Made by a program: the position numbers and the translations under genes. A stretch of DNA of 13,507 nucleotides, from assembly GCA_910588625.1 (NCBI GenBank), contig CAJUQN010000077.1, positions 1 to 13,507 of the forward strand, in the 5' to 3' direction. The notes under the pieces are model-generated. The model was given only the letters and a program-made list of their open reading frames with translations, did no database searches and was not told where the DNA came from. Each line of letters starts with the position of its first letter. Position 1 is the first letter of the stretch. Origin of the DNA: an uncultured Oscillospiraceae bacterium (lineage in GTDB: Bacteria > Bacillota > Clostridia > Oscillospirales > Oscillospiraceae). Of the stretch, positions 5,054 through 11,739 are shown in pieces.

Positions 5054-6403
5054 TTACCCCTGTTTGATGGCCTCTAACGCGGGGATCTGCACCGCTTTGT
5101 TGGCCGGATAATAGCCGGACCCCAGGCCAATCATCACGGAAAACACGATAGCAAACAAGACAAGCCATGGGGGGATAACGGACAGACGGTTCCCCTGTTC
5201 CGTCAGAATTGGCAGTACGCTGCCAAGACCGTTCAGCTTATCCTTTGCCGCGGCCAGATTCATGATGACGGATACCAGGGCGCTCAGGATTGAGCCTGTT
5301 ACGCCGCCAAGAAAGCCGATGGCCCCGGCTTCCATCAGAAACATGGTCCGAATATCCCGCACATAGCAGCCCAGGGATTTCATGATCCCGATCTCTTTCG
5401 TCCGCTCTGAAATGGACATAATCATGGTGTTCGTAATACCCAGCGCCGCGACCAAAAGCGCGATGGCCCCCAAACCGCCAAACATCATCTGCTTTTGCTG
5501 GGCCTCCTTTTCCATCGGTTTGCGAATGCTCTCCATGGAATCCGTAGAAAAGCCCAATTCTTTGATTTGTTCCTCGACTACAGCCACCTGATTGATGCCG
5601 CTGACCTTGACCAGTACCGAGCTGTAGACAGGTTCTTTCTCCACCTTCCTGCCGCTTTCCCGGTCAACGCGGGCCATCAGGTTTTGGAGGGCGTCCAAAT
5701 CCATGATGATGCCCTGATAGGTTTCCTCACCTTTGCTATAATCTTCTTTCAGGATTCCTGTTGGCTGACAGGTATCTGTCAGCTTCTTTCCGCTGCTCTC
5801 TATGGTTGCTTCCAGCGTGATCGGCGTTTCCAGAACCTTAAAATATGGGTCCGGCGCAGAGCCGTTTGTGTCCTGGCCCCAAATATCTATTGTATTGTGT
5901 CCTTCGGGGCGTTTTGTGTCCGCAAAGGCATAGGCGAAATACTGGCCGACAAGAACAGCGTTCCCTTCCTTCCCATTGGGAAAGCTCCCGTCTATCAGTT
6001 GATAACCAAGTTTTGCGGTATCCTCCTGGTTCATCCCTATTATGGTACTCCACTCTGTTTGATACCGGCCGTCCTTGCCCCCGTAGAGTTTGAAGGAAAT
6101 GCGGCCCGCCTCAAGCCTTGGAGCGGCCAAAACCACCCCATCCATCCGCCGGAATTGGGCCACGGTGCTGGCGTTCAGCTTTGCGGACTTTGCGCTGGTT
6201 CCCCTCTGCCGGACGGTAATCAGGGTCAAGTCTCCCATCTCTGAAAGCATTTTTTGTTGCGATTCGTTCATACCAATGCCAATCGACACCATAATGACAA
6301 TGGAACAGCAGCCAATCACTACCCCCAGCATGGTCAGCAGCGTCCTGGACTTGCGGCGCAGGAGGTTTTGCAGGCACATACTGATTAGATCATTTATTTT
6401 CAT
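5054..6403 (-). CDS. MacB/FtsX-type ABC transporter permease
   Basis: 449 residues with the MacB arrangement: helix 1 at about 21-44, a large extracytoplasmic domain of about 260 residues (45-305), then helices at about 308-331, 355-381 and 411-432. The cytoplasmic loop after helix 2 carries the family signature SERTKEIGIMKSLG (331-345), the contact to the ATPase, and the protein ends in the typical PALEAIKQG. The ATG at 6403 has GGAGG six bases upstream and overlaps the end of the CARDB gene by 14 bases, so the two are coupled. No ATPase gene is in the window although this family needs one; it must act in trans or has been lost. The likely role is export or envelope remodelling with the CARDB protein as outer partner. 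Confidence 0.88.
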   Translation of the reverse strand: MKINDLISMCLQNLLRRKSRTLLTMLGVVIGCCSIVIMVSIGIGMNESQQKMLSEMGDLTLITVRQRGTSAKSAKLNASTVAQFRRMDGVVLAAPRLEAGRISFKLYGGKDGRYQTEWSTIIGMNQEDTAKLGYQLIDGSFPNGKEGNAVLVGQYFAYAFADTKRPEGHNTIDIWGQDTNGSAPDPYFKVLETPITLEATIESSGKKLTDTCQPTGILKEDYSKGEETYQGIIMDLDALQNLMARVDRESGRKVEKEPVYSSVLVKVSGINQVAVVEEQIKELGFSTDSMESIRKPMEKEAQQKQMMFGGLGAIALLVAALGITNTMIMSISERTKEIGIMKSLGCYVRDIRTMFLMEAGAIGFLGGVTGSILSALVSVIMNLAAAKDKLNGLGSVLPILTEQGNRLSVIPPWLVLFAIVFSVMIGLGSGYYPANKAVQIPALEAIKQG

Positions 6404-8528
6404 CTGCTTCCTCCGGCGAATCGTCTGCAAATGCGTCGTCATCCAAACCGGCAGCCACCGGCTTTGCGTGGCGCTTTTTCAGTACCATCATAATGACAAG
6501 CACGAGAATAGCTGCACAGCCAACGCCAATACCAACAGGCAGGATTGGAAACGCAGATTCTTCTGTCCCCGGCTCCGGCTCATAGGGATCAAATTCAGAA
6601 TCCCCTGACGGATCAAGAGGGGCATTAACCGCCAGCTTCACAGGGAAGTCCATGGAAAACTGCTCCGCAGAAGCGTTTTCATAAGAGATGTGCAAGGTCA
6701 GCTCCACGCTGCCCTCCTCCTGCGGGGTCAGGATGAAATCAATGCTGCCGCTCTTTCCCGGTTCAAAATTTCCCAGGTTCTGGGTTGGCGTCAAGGCACT
6801 GATAGTTCCATCCAAGGTGGCTGCTACATTGTAAATCGTGCCTTTGCCCTTGTTGACGTAGGGAAGCGTCAGCGTAAGTTCTGTCCCGACCGTGGCATCT
6901 GTTGGGACGTTGGGCGGTGTGACCTCAAAACGGATGGGCTGGTAAACTGGAATGGATATTTTTTCAGAGGAATTTATGGTTTGTCTCGCATTTTGATCGA
7001 TATATTCATACTTGAAAGAGATGCTGATGGAAGGGGAAACGACCTTTTCACTGTTGATGGTACGCACGTCCAGGCTTTGAGAGATGGTCGCGCCGGGGCC
7101 AAGGCTTTGGAAAAAGAATGTATTGGAGGAGGATGTGATGGACAGTCCCTCGTCCGTTTCCATGGACATGGTGACATTCTCCACAGTCTTTGTCTGGCTG
7201 GTATTGACAATCGTGATGGACAGCGTGAAGTTATCCCCTGCCGCTACCTGGGTGCCGCCGTAACTGTATTGCTGGATGATGATGCTGGGAGTGGCTGCGG
7301 CCATCGGCGTTCCACCGCCGGAGGTTGTTTTCGGTCTGGCCGGAATCACCAACTTGCCGGAAGCGGTTCCCTGGGCAGATGTTTTTCCGTTGTCATAGCG
7401 GTATTTCAGCTCCAAATTCAACTCCTGGATTGGAGAAGAAAGCTCGTTCAACGCTTTCAGTTTCACTTGTGCGGTTCCAATCCCGTTTGAGGGGATGTCA
7501 CCCAACACTTTGGAGGTGGAGTTTTCCAGGAGCATCAGCCCATCGCTGGGCGCAAAGGAGAGGACAGGTGAACGGGCAGCGGTTTCGCCCAGATTCTTCA
7601 CCCATACTGTCACGGTAAACTCCTGTCCGGCGGCAACAGGGTTCAGAACGCCCTCCTGCCCAAATTGAAAAACAGGCTCCAGTTTTTCGCTCTCGGCGGC
7701 TGACGGCTTGGCGGGGATCACGATTTTGTTGGAGGCAGATGCCTGGGTGGATGTTTTTCCGTTGATGTAATGGTACTGAATATCCACGCCCAGCTCCTGG
7801 GTGGGGGATGTGATGGTATCTATAGCTTTCAGTTTCACGCTGATCGACCCATATCCACCGGGGGCGAGGCGCGGCAGCACCTGCGAGGTAGAATGATCCA
7901 TCAGTATCAGTTCGCTGCTGGGCGTAACCGTAATCACAGGTGTCTCCGCAGGAGTTCCACCCAGATTCCGCACCCAAACAGTCACATAAAATTCCTGCCC
8001 CGCTGTGACGGGGACGAGAGTACCCTCACGCCCAATTTGCAGGATCGGCTCCGTGTTCTGAACCGTGGGTCTGACCTCTACGCGCACTGGCACCTGTATG
8101 GTGGTAGAGCCTTGGGTAGAAGCCCCGGCAGAATAATAGTTGTAACTGAATTGAAGGCTCAGGCTTTGGGCGGCGGTGTCCACCTCCTCCGCTGCCTTCA
8201 CTTTCACATAAAGGAAGATGCTTTGTCCCGGAGAGAGACTGTCTACCGCATAAGAAAAAGTATTGTCCATCAGCATCAAGCCCGCGCTTGGAGTGAGGGA
8301 AACAATGCCGGAGGTAGTGGCCGTGGAACCGACGTTCCTGATTCCCAAAGCAATGGTGGAAATCCCTCCGGCAGTAACCTCCCGGATATTATCTGCGCGT
8401 GAGATCAGGAACATTGGTTCCGGCGAGGACGGGAAGGTCGGCGGCGAGGGTGCGGTATACTCCTCGCACTCGCGGATAGTGACGCTCGGAGAATCGTAAG
8501 GAATTGCGATTTTTCGATACCCCATCAT
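6390..8528 (-). CDS. CARDB-repeat membrane-anchored surface protein, probably 5'-truncated
   Basis: 712 residues from the first ATG. Five Ig-like CARDB/COG1361-type repeats lie at about 39-150, 160-275, 284-398, 414-530 and 533-636, each with a GQEFTVTVWVKNLG-like start and a KIVIPAKP-like end. A single membrane helix at about 662-683 and a short Lys-then-acidic cytoplasmic tail follow. Such proteins sit outside the membrane and often pair with MacB-type permeases. Three facts suggest a missing 5' end: there is no signal peptide, no ribosome binding site precedes the ATG, and residues 5-15 (RKIAIPYDSPS) copy the last strand of a repeat, with repeat-like sequence continuing upstream of the ATG to about 8560. 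The frame then meets TGA at 8582-8580 beside a palindrome and the relaxase terminator. It may be non-functional unless another start and secretion signal exist. Confidence 0.75.
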   Translation of the reverse strand: MMGYRKIAIPYDSPSVTIRECEEYTAPSPPTFPSSPEPMFLISRADNIREVTAGGISTIALGIRNVGSTATTSGIVSLTPSAGLMLMDNTFSYAVDSLSPGQSIFLYVKVKAAEEVDTAAQSLSLQFSYNYYSAGASTQGSTTIQVPVRVEVRPTVQNTEPILQIGREGTLVPVTAGQEFYVTVWVRNLGGTPAETPVITVTPSSELILMDHSTSQVLPRLAPGGYGSISVKLKAIDTITSPTQELGVDIQYHYINGKTSTQASASNKIVIPAKPSAAESEKLEPVFQFGQEGVLNPVAAGQEFTVTVWVKNLGETAARSPVLSFAPSDGLMLLENSTSKVLGDIPSNGIGTAQVKLKALNELSSPIQELNLELKYRYDNGKTSAQGTASGKLVIPARPKTTSGGGTPMAAATPSIIIQQYSYGGTQVAAGDNFTLSITIVNTSQTKTVENVTMSMETDEGLSITSSSNTFFFQSLGPGATISQSLDVRTINSEKVVSPSISISFKYEYIDQNARQTINSSEKISIPVYQPIRFEVTPPNVPTDATVGTELTLTLPYVNKGKGTIYNVAATLDGTISALTPTQNLGNFEPGKSGSIDFILTPQEEGSVELTLHISYENASAEQFSMDFPVKLAVNAPLDPSGDSEFDPYEPEPGTEESAFPILPVGIGVGCAAILVLVIMMVLKKRHAKPVAAGLDDDAFADDSPEEADENK

Positions 8529-8565
8529 GAAGCGGAATTCCCGGCCACTCCCGGAGTAAGTCAGG

Positions 8566-8585
8566 GCATGATGGTCCCATCATGC
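8566..8585. repeat. Palindrome at the junction of cargo and mobilization modules
   Basis: GCATGATGG (8566-8574) and CCATCATGC (8577-8585) are perfect inverted arms around a two-base centre. In addition CCCATCATG occurs twice in direct orientation, at 8521-8529 and 8576-8584. The site lies exactly where the CARDB frame loses its upstream part, so it is a candidate breakpoint or recombination scar. It could also be an operator. Confidence 0.5.
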
Positions 8586-8588
8586 GAA

Positions 8589-8622
8589 AAATGGCCGTCC
8601 CGCCCCGGCGGGACGGCCATTT
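8589..8622 (-). terminator. Intrinsic terminator of the relaxase transcript
   Basis: Arms AAATGGCCGTCCCGCC (8589-8604) and the exact complement (8607-8622) form a 16-base GC-rich stem with a minimal loop, followed on the minus strand by ATTTTTCG. It isolates the mobilization transcript from the cargo, which means the CARDB gene would not be read from the relaxase promoter. Confidence 0.85.
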
Positions 8623-8659
8623 CTGCTTGTTGGTGGCAGCGCCCCCAAACCCCTTTGAA

Positions 8660-8721
8660 CAGCTCCGTGCCGGAGCTGGCTGCGCGTCCCTGCGGGACGC
8701 TTTTTATCGGGCCTGCGGCCC
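8660..8721 (-). repeat. Three tandem hairpins sharing a GCA triloop
   Basis: On the minus strand three perfect stems occur in a row: GGGCC/GGCCC (8721-8709), GCGTCCC/GGGACGC (8700-8684) and CAGCTCCG/CGGAGCTG (8678-8660). Each closes on the same triloop GCA. GNA triloops are unusually stable in nucleic acids. The middle one is followed on the plus strand by TTTTTAT and could terminate plus-strand transcripts. The block lies between the relaxase stop and its terminator, so it would form the 3' end of the relaxase mRNA. Confidence 0.6.
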
Positions 8722-8740
8722 TCCCGGACGGTGGAAACGG

Positions 8741-10156
8741 TCAGCGTCCTTCCTGGCGTTCTGCCTCAATATCCGTTTCCGATTTGTCGTAACCCATCAA
8801 GCGATCCACGTTGGCCTTGACCGTCAGCAGTTCCTTCATCTCGTCCCTCGCTTTGCGGTACTCGGCATAGGCGGACTTCTTTTCAGCCAGGAGCGCGGCG
8901 TACTCGGCCTGCAAACTTTTCACTGTGGGCAGCTTTTTCAGCCCGGATTCATCGAAAAATTTCTTTGCCGCCTGATGTAACAGGATGTCGCTCTCATGCT
9001 CGGCCTTGAACTTTTTGGAGTACCCGGCCTTGCGGTAGGCCACATACACATCGCGGGTCTTGGCGTAGTTGATGATGTGCGTTTTCATCACGGCGATTTC
9101 CGCCATGCGCTGCTCCGCGCCCTTGATTTTTTCGGACAGGTCGTGGTAGCGGGCGGAGGCGTCCGCCGCCTTTGCTTTGAGGTCAGCGTAGTCCAGCAGC
9201 CCATGCTCCGTCAGATAATTCAGGGTCTGAGCCATCTGCTTCAAGTTAAAAACACTGGCCCACCGCGCATAGCCCGCGCCCTTCCCGGCCCGGAGCTTGG
9301 CCTGGATGTCCACCAGCAGATTCACCTTCGGGAGGGCTGCCCGGTGGATATTTTTTGCGCCGGAGACATGGGTACGCTTTCCGGCGAGAACATCCAGCAG
9401 GGCGGTGATCTCATATTCCGGCCCCAGGCTGTCCCCATCCAGCCGGACAAATCTTTTCTGCCCCGGCGCTCTCAATCGGATGGATTTTCCCCGTGGCGAA
9501 ACCTCAATGCCCGCCCCGGCCAGCAGCTTCAGCAGGCCGTCCAGGTCGGTGGGCTTTTGAGCAAGGGCCGTGTCAATTGCCGCTCGGAGACGATCCCGGT
9601 GGCAGGGCGGTTTATCTCCCAGCCACTTGTCATAGCTCTTGCCCCTGCCCTTGGGATGCTCCACGATGGAATATCCGTTTTCAATGCAAATAGTATCACT
9701 GAGCTTCCGCACCGCCCGACCCGAACCGAGAAAGTCCCGGAATTTCCGGGTGTGATCCAGGCTGGTGGAGTTCCAAATGATGTGATTATGGATGTGGTGG
9801 CGATCAATATGGGTGCAGACGATATAAGCGTGATTTCCCTTGGTGAACCGACGGGCCAGCTCACAGCCCAGGCGGTTGGCTTCCTCCGGGGTGATCTCGC
9901 CGGGAACAAAGGACTGCCGGATGGCGTAAGCGATCACATCATCTGCCCCGCGCCGTCTGCCGGTCTTGGCGAGGTACTGCCGCTTGGCAAACAGGAACTC
10001 CGCGTCCGCGATCCGGCTGTCGCACTGGAAGCTGCTGATCAGCCTGCCGCCGTCCGTCTTTTGCGGATTCTCCACATAGTCGATGATATCCTGGATGGCC
10101 TTGCCCATCGTCCGGCTCTTGCCAGCGTGCAGGGATTCAATGCGTGTGGTGGCTAT
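8741..10156 (-). CDS. MobP/VirD2-type relaxase with an ATA start codon
   Basis: 471 residues. It nicks one strand at oriT and stays covalently bound through a Tyr. The N-terminal domain has a probable catalytic Tyr27 in IIDYVENPQKT and the metal-binding motif HIDRHHIHNH (His116, His121, His123 and Asp118). The next part (FRDFLGSGRAVRKLSD, KSYDKWLGDKP) is typical of relaxases of Firmicutes conjugative elements. The C-terminal third (about 300-470) is rich in Lys, Glu and Ala and probably a coiled coil. The family begins MATTR; here the matching codon at 10156-10154 is ATA, placed six bases after GGAGGG. In-frame upstream starts would run through a terminator-like hairpin; the next ATG (10108) would remove 16 residues but keep Tyr27. 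It follows the 100-residue gene and shares a module with MobC. Confidence 0.9.
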   Translation of the reverse strand: MATTRIESLHAGKSRTMGKAIQDIIDYVENPQKTDGGRLISSFQCDSRIADAEFLFAKRQYLAKTGRRRGADDVIAYAIRQSFVPGEITPEEANRLGCELARRFTKGNHAYIVCTHIDRHHIHNHIIWNSTSLDHTRKFRDFLGSGRAVRKLSDTICIENGYSIVEHPKGRGKSYDKWLGDKPPCHRDRLRAAIDTALAQKPTDLDGLLKLLAGAGIEVSPRGKSIRLRAPGQKRFVRLDGDSLGPEYEITALLDVLAGKRTHVSGAKNIHRAALPKVNLLVDIQAKLRAGKGAGYARWASVFNLKQMAQTLNYLTEHGLLDYADLKAKAADASARYHDLSEKIKGAEQRMAEIAVMKTHIINYAKTRDVYVAYRKAGYSKKFKAEHESDILLHQAAKKFFDESGLKKLPTVKSLQAEYAALLAEKKSAYAEYRKARDEMKELLTVKANVDRLMGYDKSETDIEAERQEGR

Positions 10157-10174
10157 AAGATACCCTCCTTCACA

Positions 10175-10202
10175 AAGGGGACGGCTCACGAGCCGTCCCC
10201 TT
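10175..10202 (-). terminator. Perfect hairpin just upstream of the relaxase
   Basis: AAGGGGACGGCT (10175-10186) and AGCCGTCCCCTT (10191-10202) pair perfectly around a four-base loop, between the stop of the 100-residue gene and the relaxase ribosome binding site. Only a short U-run (CCCCTTTG) follows on the minus strand, so it is likely a partial terminator or attenuator limiting relaxase expression. Confidence 0.6.
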
Positions 10203-10205
10203 CCT

Positions 10206-10508
10206 TCAACTGTTCTCGCACTGGGCGGCAAGCTCCCCGCCCATGCGCTCAATGTCCTGTTCCTCCTGGTCGGTCAAGTCCCGCTTATAGCCGTCGGTGA
10301 GCTGATAGCCCTGGTATTCCTCGTAGCTGGAGCGCAGCACGTCCCGCAGCTTTTCCGGGGTAAGACACAGCCGGGATGTCACCCAGTTATTTTTGCAGCT
10401 CTCCCAGTCCACCACCAGATGGCCCCGGCTTGTAGTCAGCACCTCACAGGCTTTGTCCTCGGCCAGATAATCCCCGAAAACCTCCAGCACTTTTTCAAAA
10501 GTCAGCAT
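10206..10508 (-). CDS. Conserved-type hypothetical protein of mobilization modules
   Basis: 100 residues starting MLTFEKVLEVFGDYLAEDKA. The sequence continues with a Trp-containing strand region (VVDWESCKNNW), a helix (CLTPEKLRDVLRSSYEEYQ) and an acidic helix DLTDQEEQDIERMGGEL. There are no membrane segments and no catalytic motif I can identify. Proteins with this layout occur before the relaxase in several Clostridia elements; their function is unknown. The ATG at 10508 is preferred because the product then starts like its relatives and a GGGGAG lies 12-13 bases before it; an in-frame ATG at 10547 has no ribosome binding site. It follows the SLOG gene by 91 bases and precedes the relaxase by about 50. 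Confidence 0.65.
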   Translation of the reverse strand: MLTFEKVLEVFGDYLAEDKACEVLTTSRGHLVVDWESCKNNWVTSRLCLTPEKLRDVLRSSYEEYQGYQLTDGYKRDLTDQEEQDIERMGGELAAQCENS

Positions 10509-10599
10509 TGTGACGATCACTCCCCAAAAAATTTCTATTACCAGCATAGCGCCAAAAATACTTTTTTGCAAGGATGCGGCGGCGCTCGGATGCCCATAG

Positions 10600-11040
10600 T
10601 TATTTTCCCCCAGCTTGGGCGGGATATTGAAGAACCACCTTTTTCTTTTGCTGTGCAAATTCCAGCGTCCTGGCCGCGCCGCCCCAGCTATGGAGGACGC
10701 CGGAGATCACCACATCGCTCTCGCGTACCATCCACTCGTTGCGCCGGACAATGGCGTACCGCCGGGGCACCTTTTCCAGCGGCGGGTAGGTGGTGCCGTC
10801 ATAGCGGGAGGCGTCGATCTCCCGGTCAAGATAGGCCAGCACCAGGATCAGCTCAATGTGGGGATAGGTTTCCTTCTGCCGCCGAACCGCCGCCGCAGCC
10901 AAACCATCAAAGGCTCCATAGCCGCCGAGATAAAATGTGGTGGCCCCGCCCTCGATCAGTGAGGGGAGTATGACATCCAGCCATTTTGAAAAGCCGTCCG
11001 GCTTGTTGAGCTTGCTGTGGCCGCAAAATGTAACAATCAT
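10600..11040 (-). CDS. SLOG-family (DUF1273-like) putative nucleotide-binding protein
   Basis: 146 residues, a compact Rossmann-like SLOG domain. The first strand and loop MIVTFCGHSK, the glycine-rich motif FYLGGYGAFDGLAAAAVRRQ (37-56), the strand IELILVLAYLD and the final RNEWMVRESD plus GGAARTLEFAQ block (100-130) are all characteristic of the family, whose members bind nucleotides or related ligands. Elements of this kind often carry such a gene but its role in transfer is not known; SLOG domains elsewhere sense nucleotides in defence or DNA-processing systems. The ATG at 11040 has AGAGG nine bases upstream. It is divergent from the ribbon-helix-helix gene and heads the transcript leading to the relaxase. 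Confidence 0.8.
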   Translation of the reverse strand: MIVTFCGHSKLNKPDGFSKWLDVILPSLIEGGATTFYLGGYGAFDGLAAAAVRRQKETYPHIELILVLAYLDREIDASRYDGTTYPPLEKVPRRYAIVRRNEWMVRESDVVISGVLHSWGGAARTLEFAQQKKKVVLQYPAQAGGK

Positions 11041-11059
11041 TTCCGTTTGCCTCTTTTGC

Positions 11060-11126
11060 AACATATATATTAACATAAAGAGTAACATATAAAGCACCCA
11101 TGCACAAGCATAAAATATGTTTATGT
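11060..11126. promoter_or_regulatory. AT-rich divergent control region with AACATA repeats; possible oriT or operator
   Basis: Three AACATA copies start at 11060, 11072 and 11084, exactly 12 bases apart. An inverted copy ATATGTT lies at 11115-11121 and TTATGT at 11121-11126. The segment is very AT-rich against GC-rich neighbours, and lies between the SLOG and ribbon-helix-helix starts. Ribbon-helix-helix proteins commonly bind iterated short sites, so this is a probable operator. An oriT is a second possibility given the position inside the mobilization genes; no known nic sequence was recognised. ATATAT and TAAAAT stretches could serve as -10 boxes, but no clear promoter pair stands out. Confidence 0.45.
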
Positions 11127-11137
11127 GGAGGTGCCTT

Positions 11138-11344
11138 ATGGAAAACGAGAGTTTAGTCATAAAGCCAAGGAAGCCAAAAGGGGAAGATGGTTATAAAGTG
11201 TTTTCAATCCGAATCAAGGAAGATATTGTTGCGAAGATTGATGACATTTCAACCCAAACGGGCCATAGCCGTAACGAGTTGATAAGCACTTTTATTGAGT
11301 ATGCGTTAAATCGCTGTGTGATTGAGGCCGAGAATGACGAGTGA
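11138..11344 (+). CDS. Ribbon-helix-helix DNA-binding protein
   Basis: 68 residues. The core VFSIRIKEDIVAKIDDIS followed by GHSRNELISTFIEYAL is a CopG/Arc-type ribbon-helix-helix: a beta strand whose side chains read DNA, then two helices with the Ser-Arg-Asn turn at the helix start. The protein is a dimer in known families. The ATG at 11138 has GGAGGTG about five bases upstream; an ATG at 11117 without a good site would add seven residues. It is the only plus-strand gene in the right half, inserted between SLOG and MobC. It is AT-richer than its neighbours, which suggests separate acquisition. It probably represses its own and the SLOG promoter; a relaxosome role is possible. Confidence 0.8.
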   Translation: MENESLVIKPRKPKGEDGYKVFSIRIKEDIVAKIDDISTQTGHSRNELISTFIEYALNRCVIEAENDE

Positions 11345-11351
11345 TTTTGAC

Positions 11352-11389
11352 AAGCGGGAAGCTGTGCCATTTTGAACAGCTTCCCGCTT
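11352..11389. terminator. Bidirectional terminator between RHH and mobC
   Basis: Perfect 14-base arms AAGCGGGAAGCTGT (11352-11365) and its complement (11376-11389) with a ten-base loop, starting eight bases after the ribbon-helix-helix stop and ten before the mobC stop. U-tracts are short on both sides (TTTAC; TTGTCAAAATC on the minus strand). Confidence 0.7.
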
Positions 11390-11398
11390 TACTGCCCA

Positions 11399-11737
11399 TC
11401 ATTGAATTTTCGCCAGCGAGGTCAAAATCTTCTGCGCTGCGTCCCACAGCCGCTCTTGGCCCTGCCGCAGATCCTCCATGTCGGCGTCATAGATCCGCCC
11501 CGTCTCGTGTACGCGGCGGGTGAGCTGGTTGAGGTTGTTGCTGGACCGCCGCAGCAGGGACACCAGCTCCCCCAGCTCCGGCAGCTCCAGGTTCACCACA
11601 AAGCCGTCAATCGCCATCTTGCGGAGGTACGCCGCCATGTTTGTGGTGCCGAGCTGGGCCATCTTCTGCTCGATCAGCGCCCGTTCCTCCGGGGTGACGC
11701 GGAATTTGAGCTGTACCTGCCGCTGCAAATTTGCCAT
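11399..11737 (-). CDS. mobC: MobC-family relaxosome protein
   Basis: 112 residues. The N-terminal part (VQLKFRVTPEERALIEQKMA with MAAYLRKMAIDG) is a ribbon-helix-helix-like DNA-binding unit. The C-terminal part (ELVSLLRRSSNNLNQLTRRV and a following helix) is the MobC signature. MobC helps the relaxase bind and melt oriT. The ATG at 11737 has GGAG eight bases upstream; a GTG at 11743 overlapping the previous stop (GTGA) is too close to the site. It follows the DUF3849 gene without a gap, so they are translationally linked. Unlike many elements it is not next to the relaxase: the ribbon-helix-helix, SLOG and 100-residue genes intervene. Confidence 0.85.
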   Translation of the reverse strand: MANLQRQVQLKFRVTPEERALIEQKMAQLGTTNMAAYLRKMAIDGFVVNLELPELGELVSLLRRSSNNLNQLTRRVHETGRIYDADMEDLRQGQERLWDAAQKILTSLAKIQ

Positions 11738-11739
11738 GG

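Noticed and set aside
8660..8721. CRISPR-like repeats
   Set aside because: The stems differ in sequence; only the triloop is shared, and there are no regular spacers.
8996..10300. 434-codon open frame on the plus strand
   Set aside because: It is the complement of the relaxase gene. The relaxase has clear motifs on the other strand; this frame has none, and no suitable ribosome binding site.
11060..11090. Iteron-type replication origin
   Set aside because: Only three six-base copies are present and no replication initiator gene is in the window; an operator or oriT is more likely.
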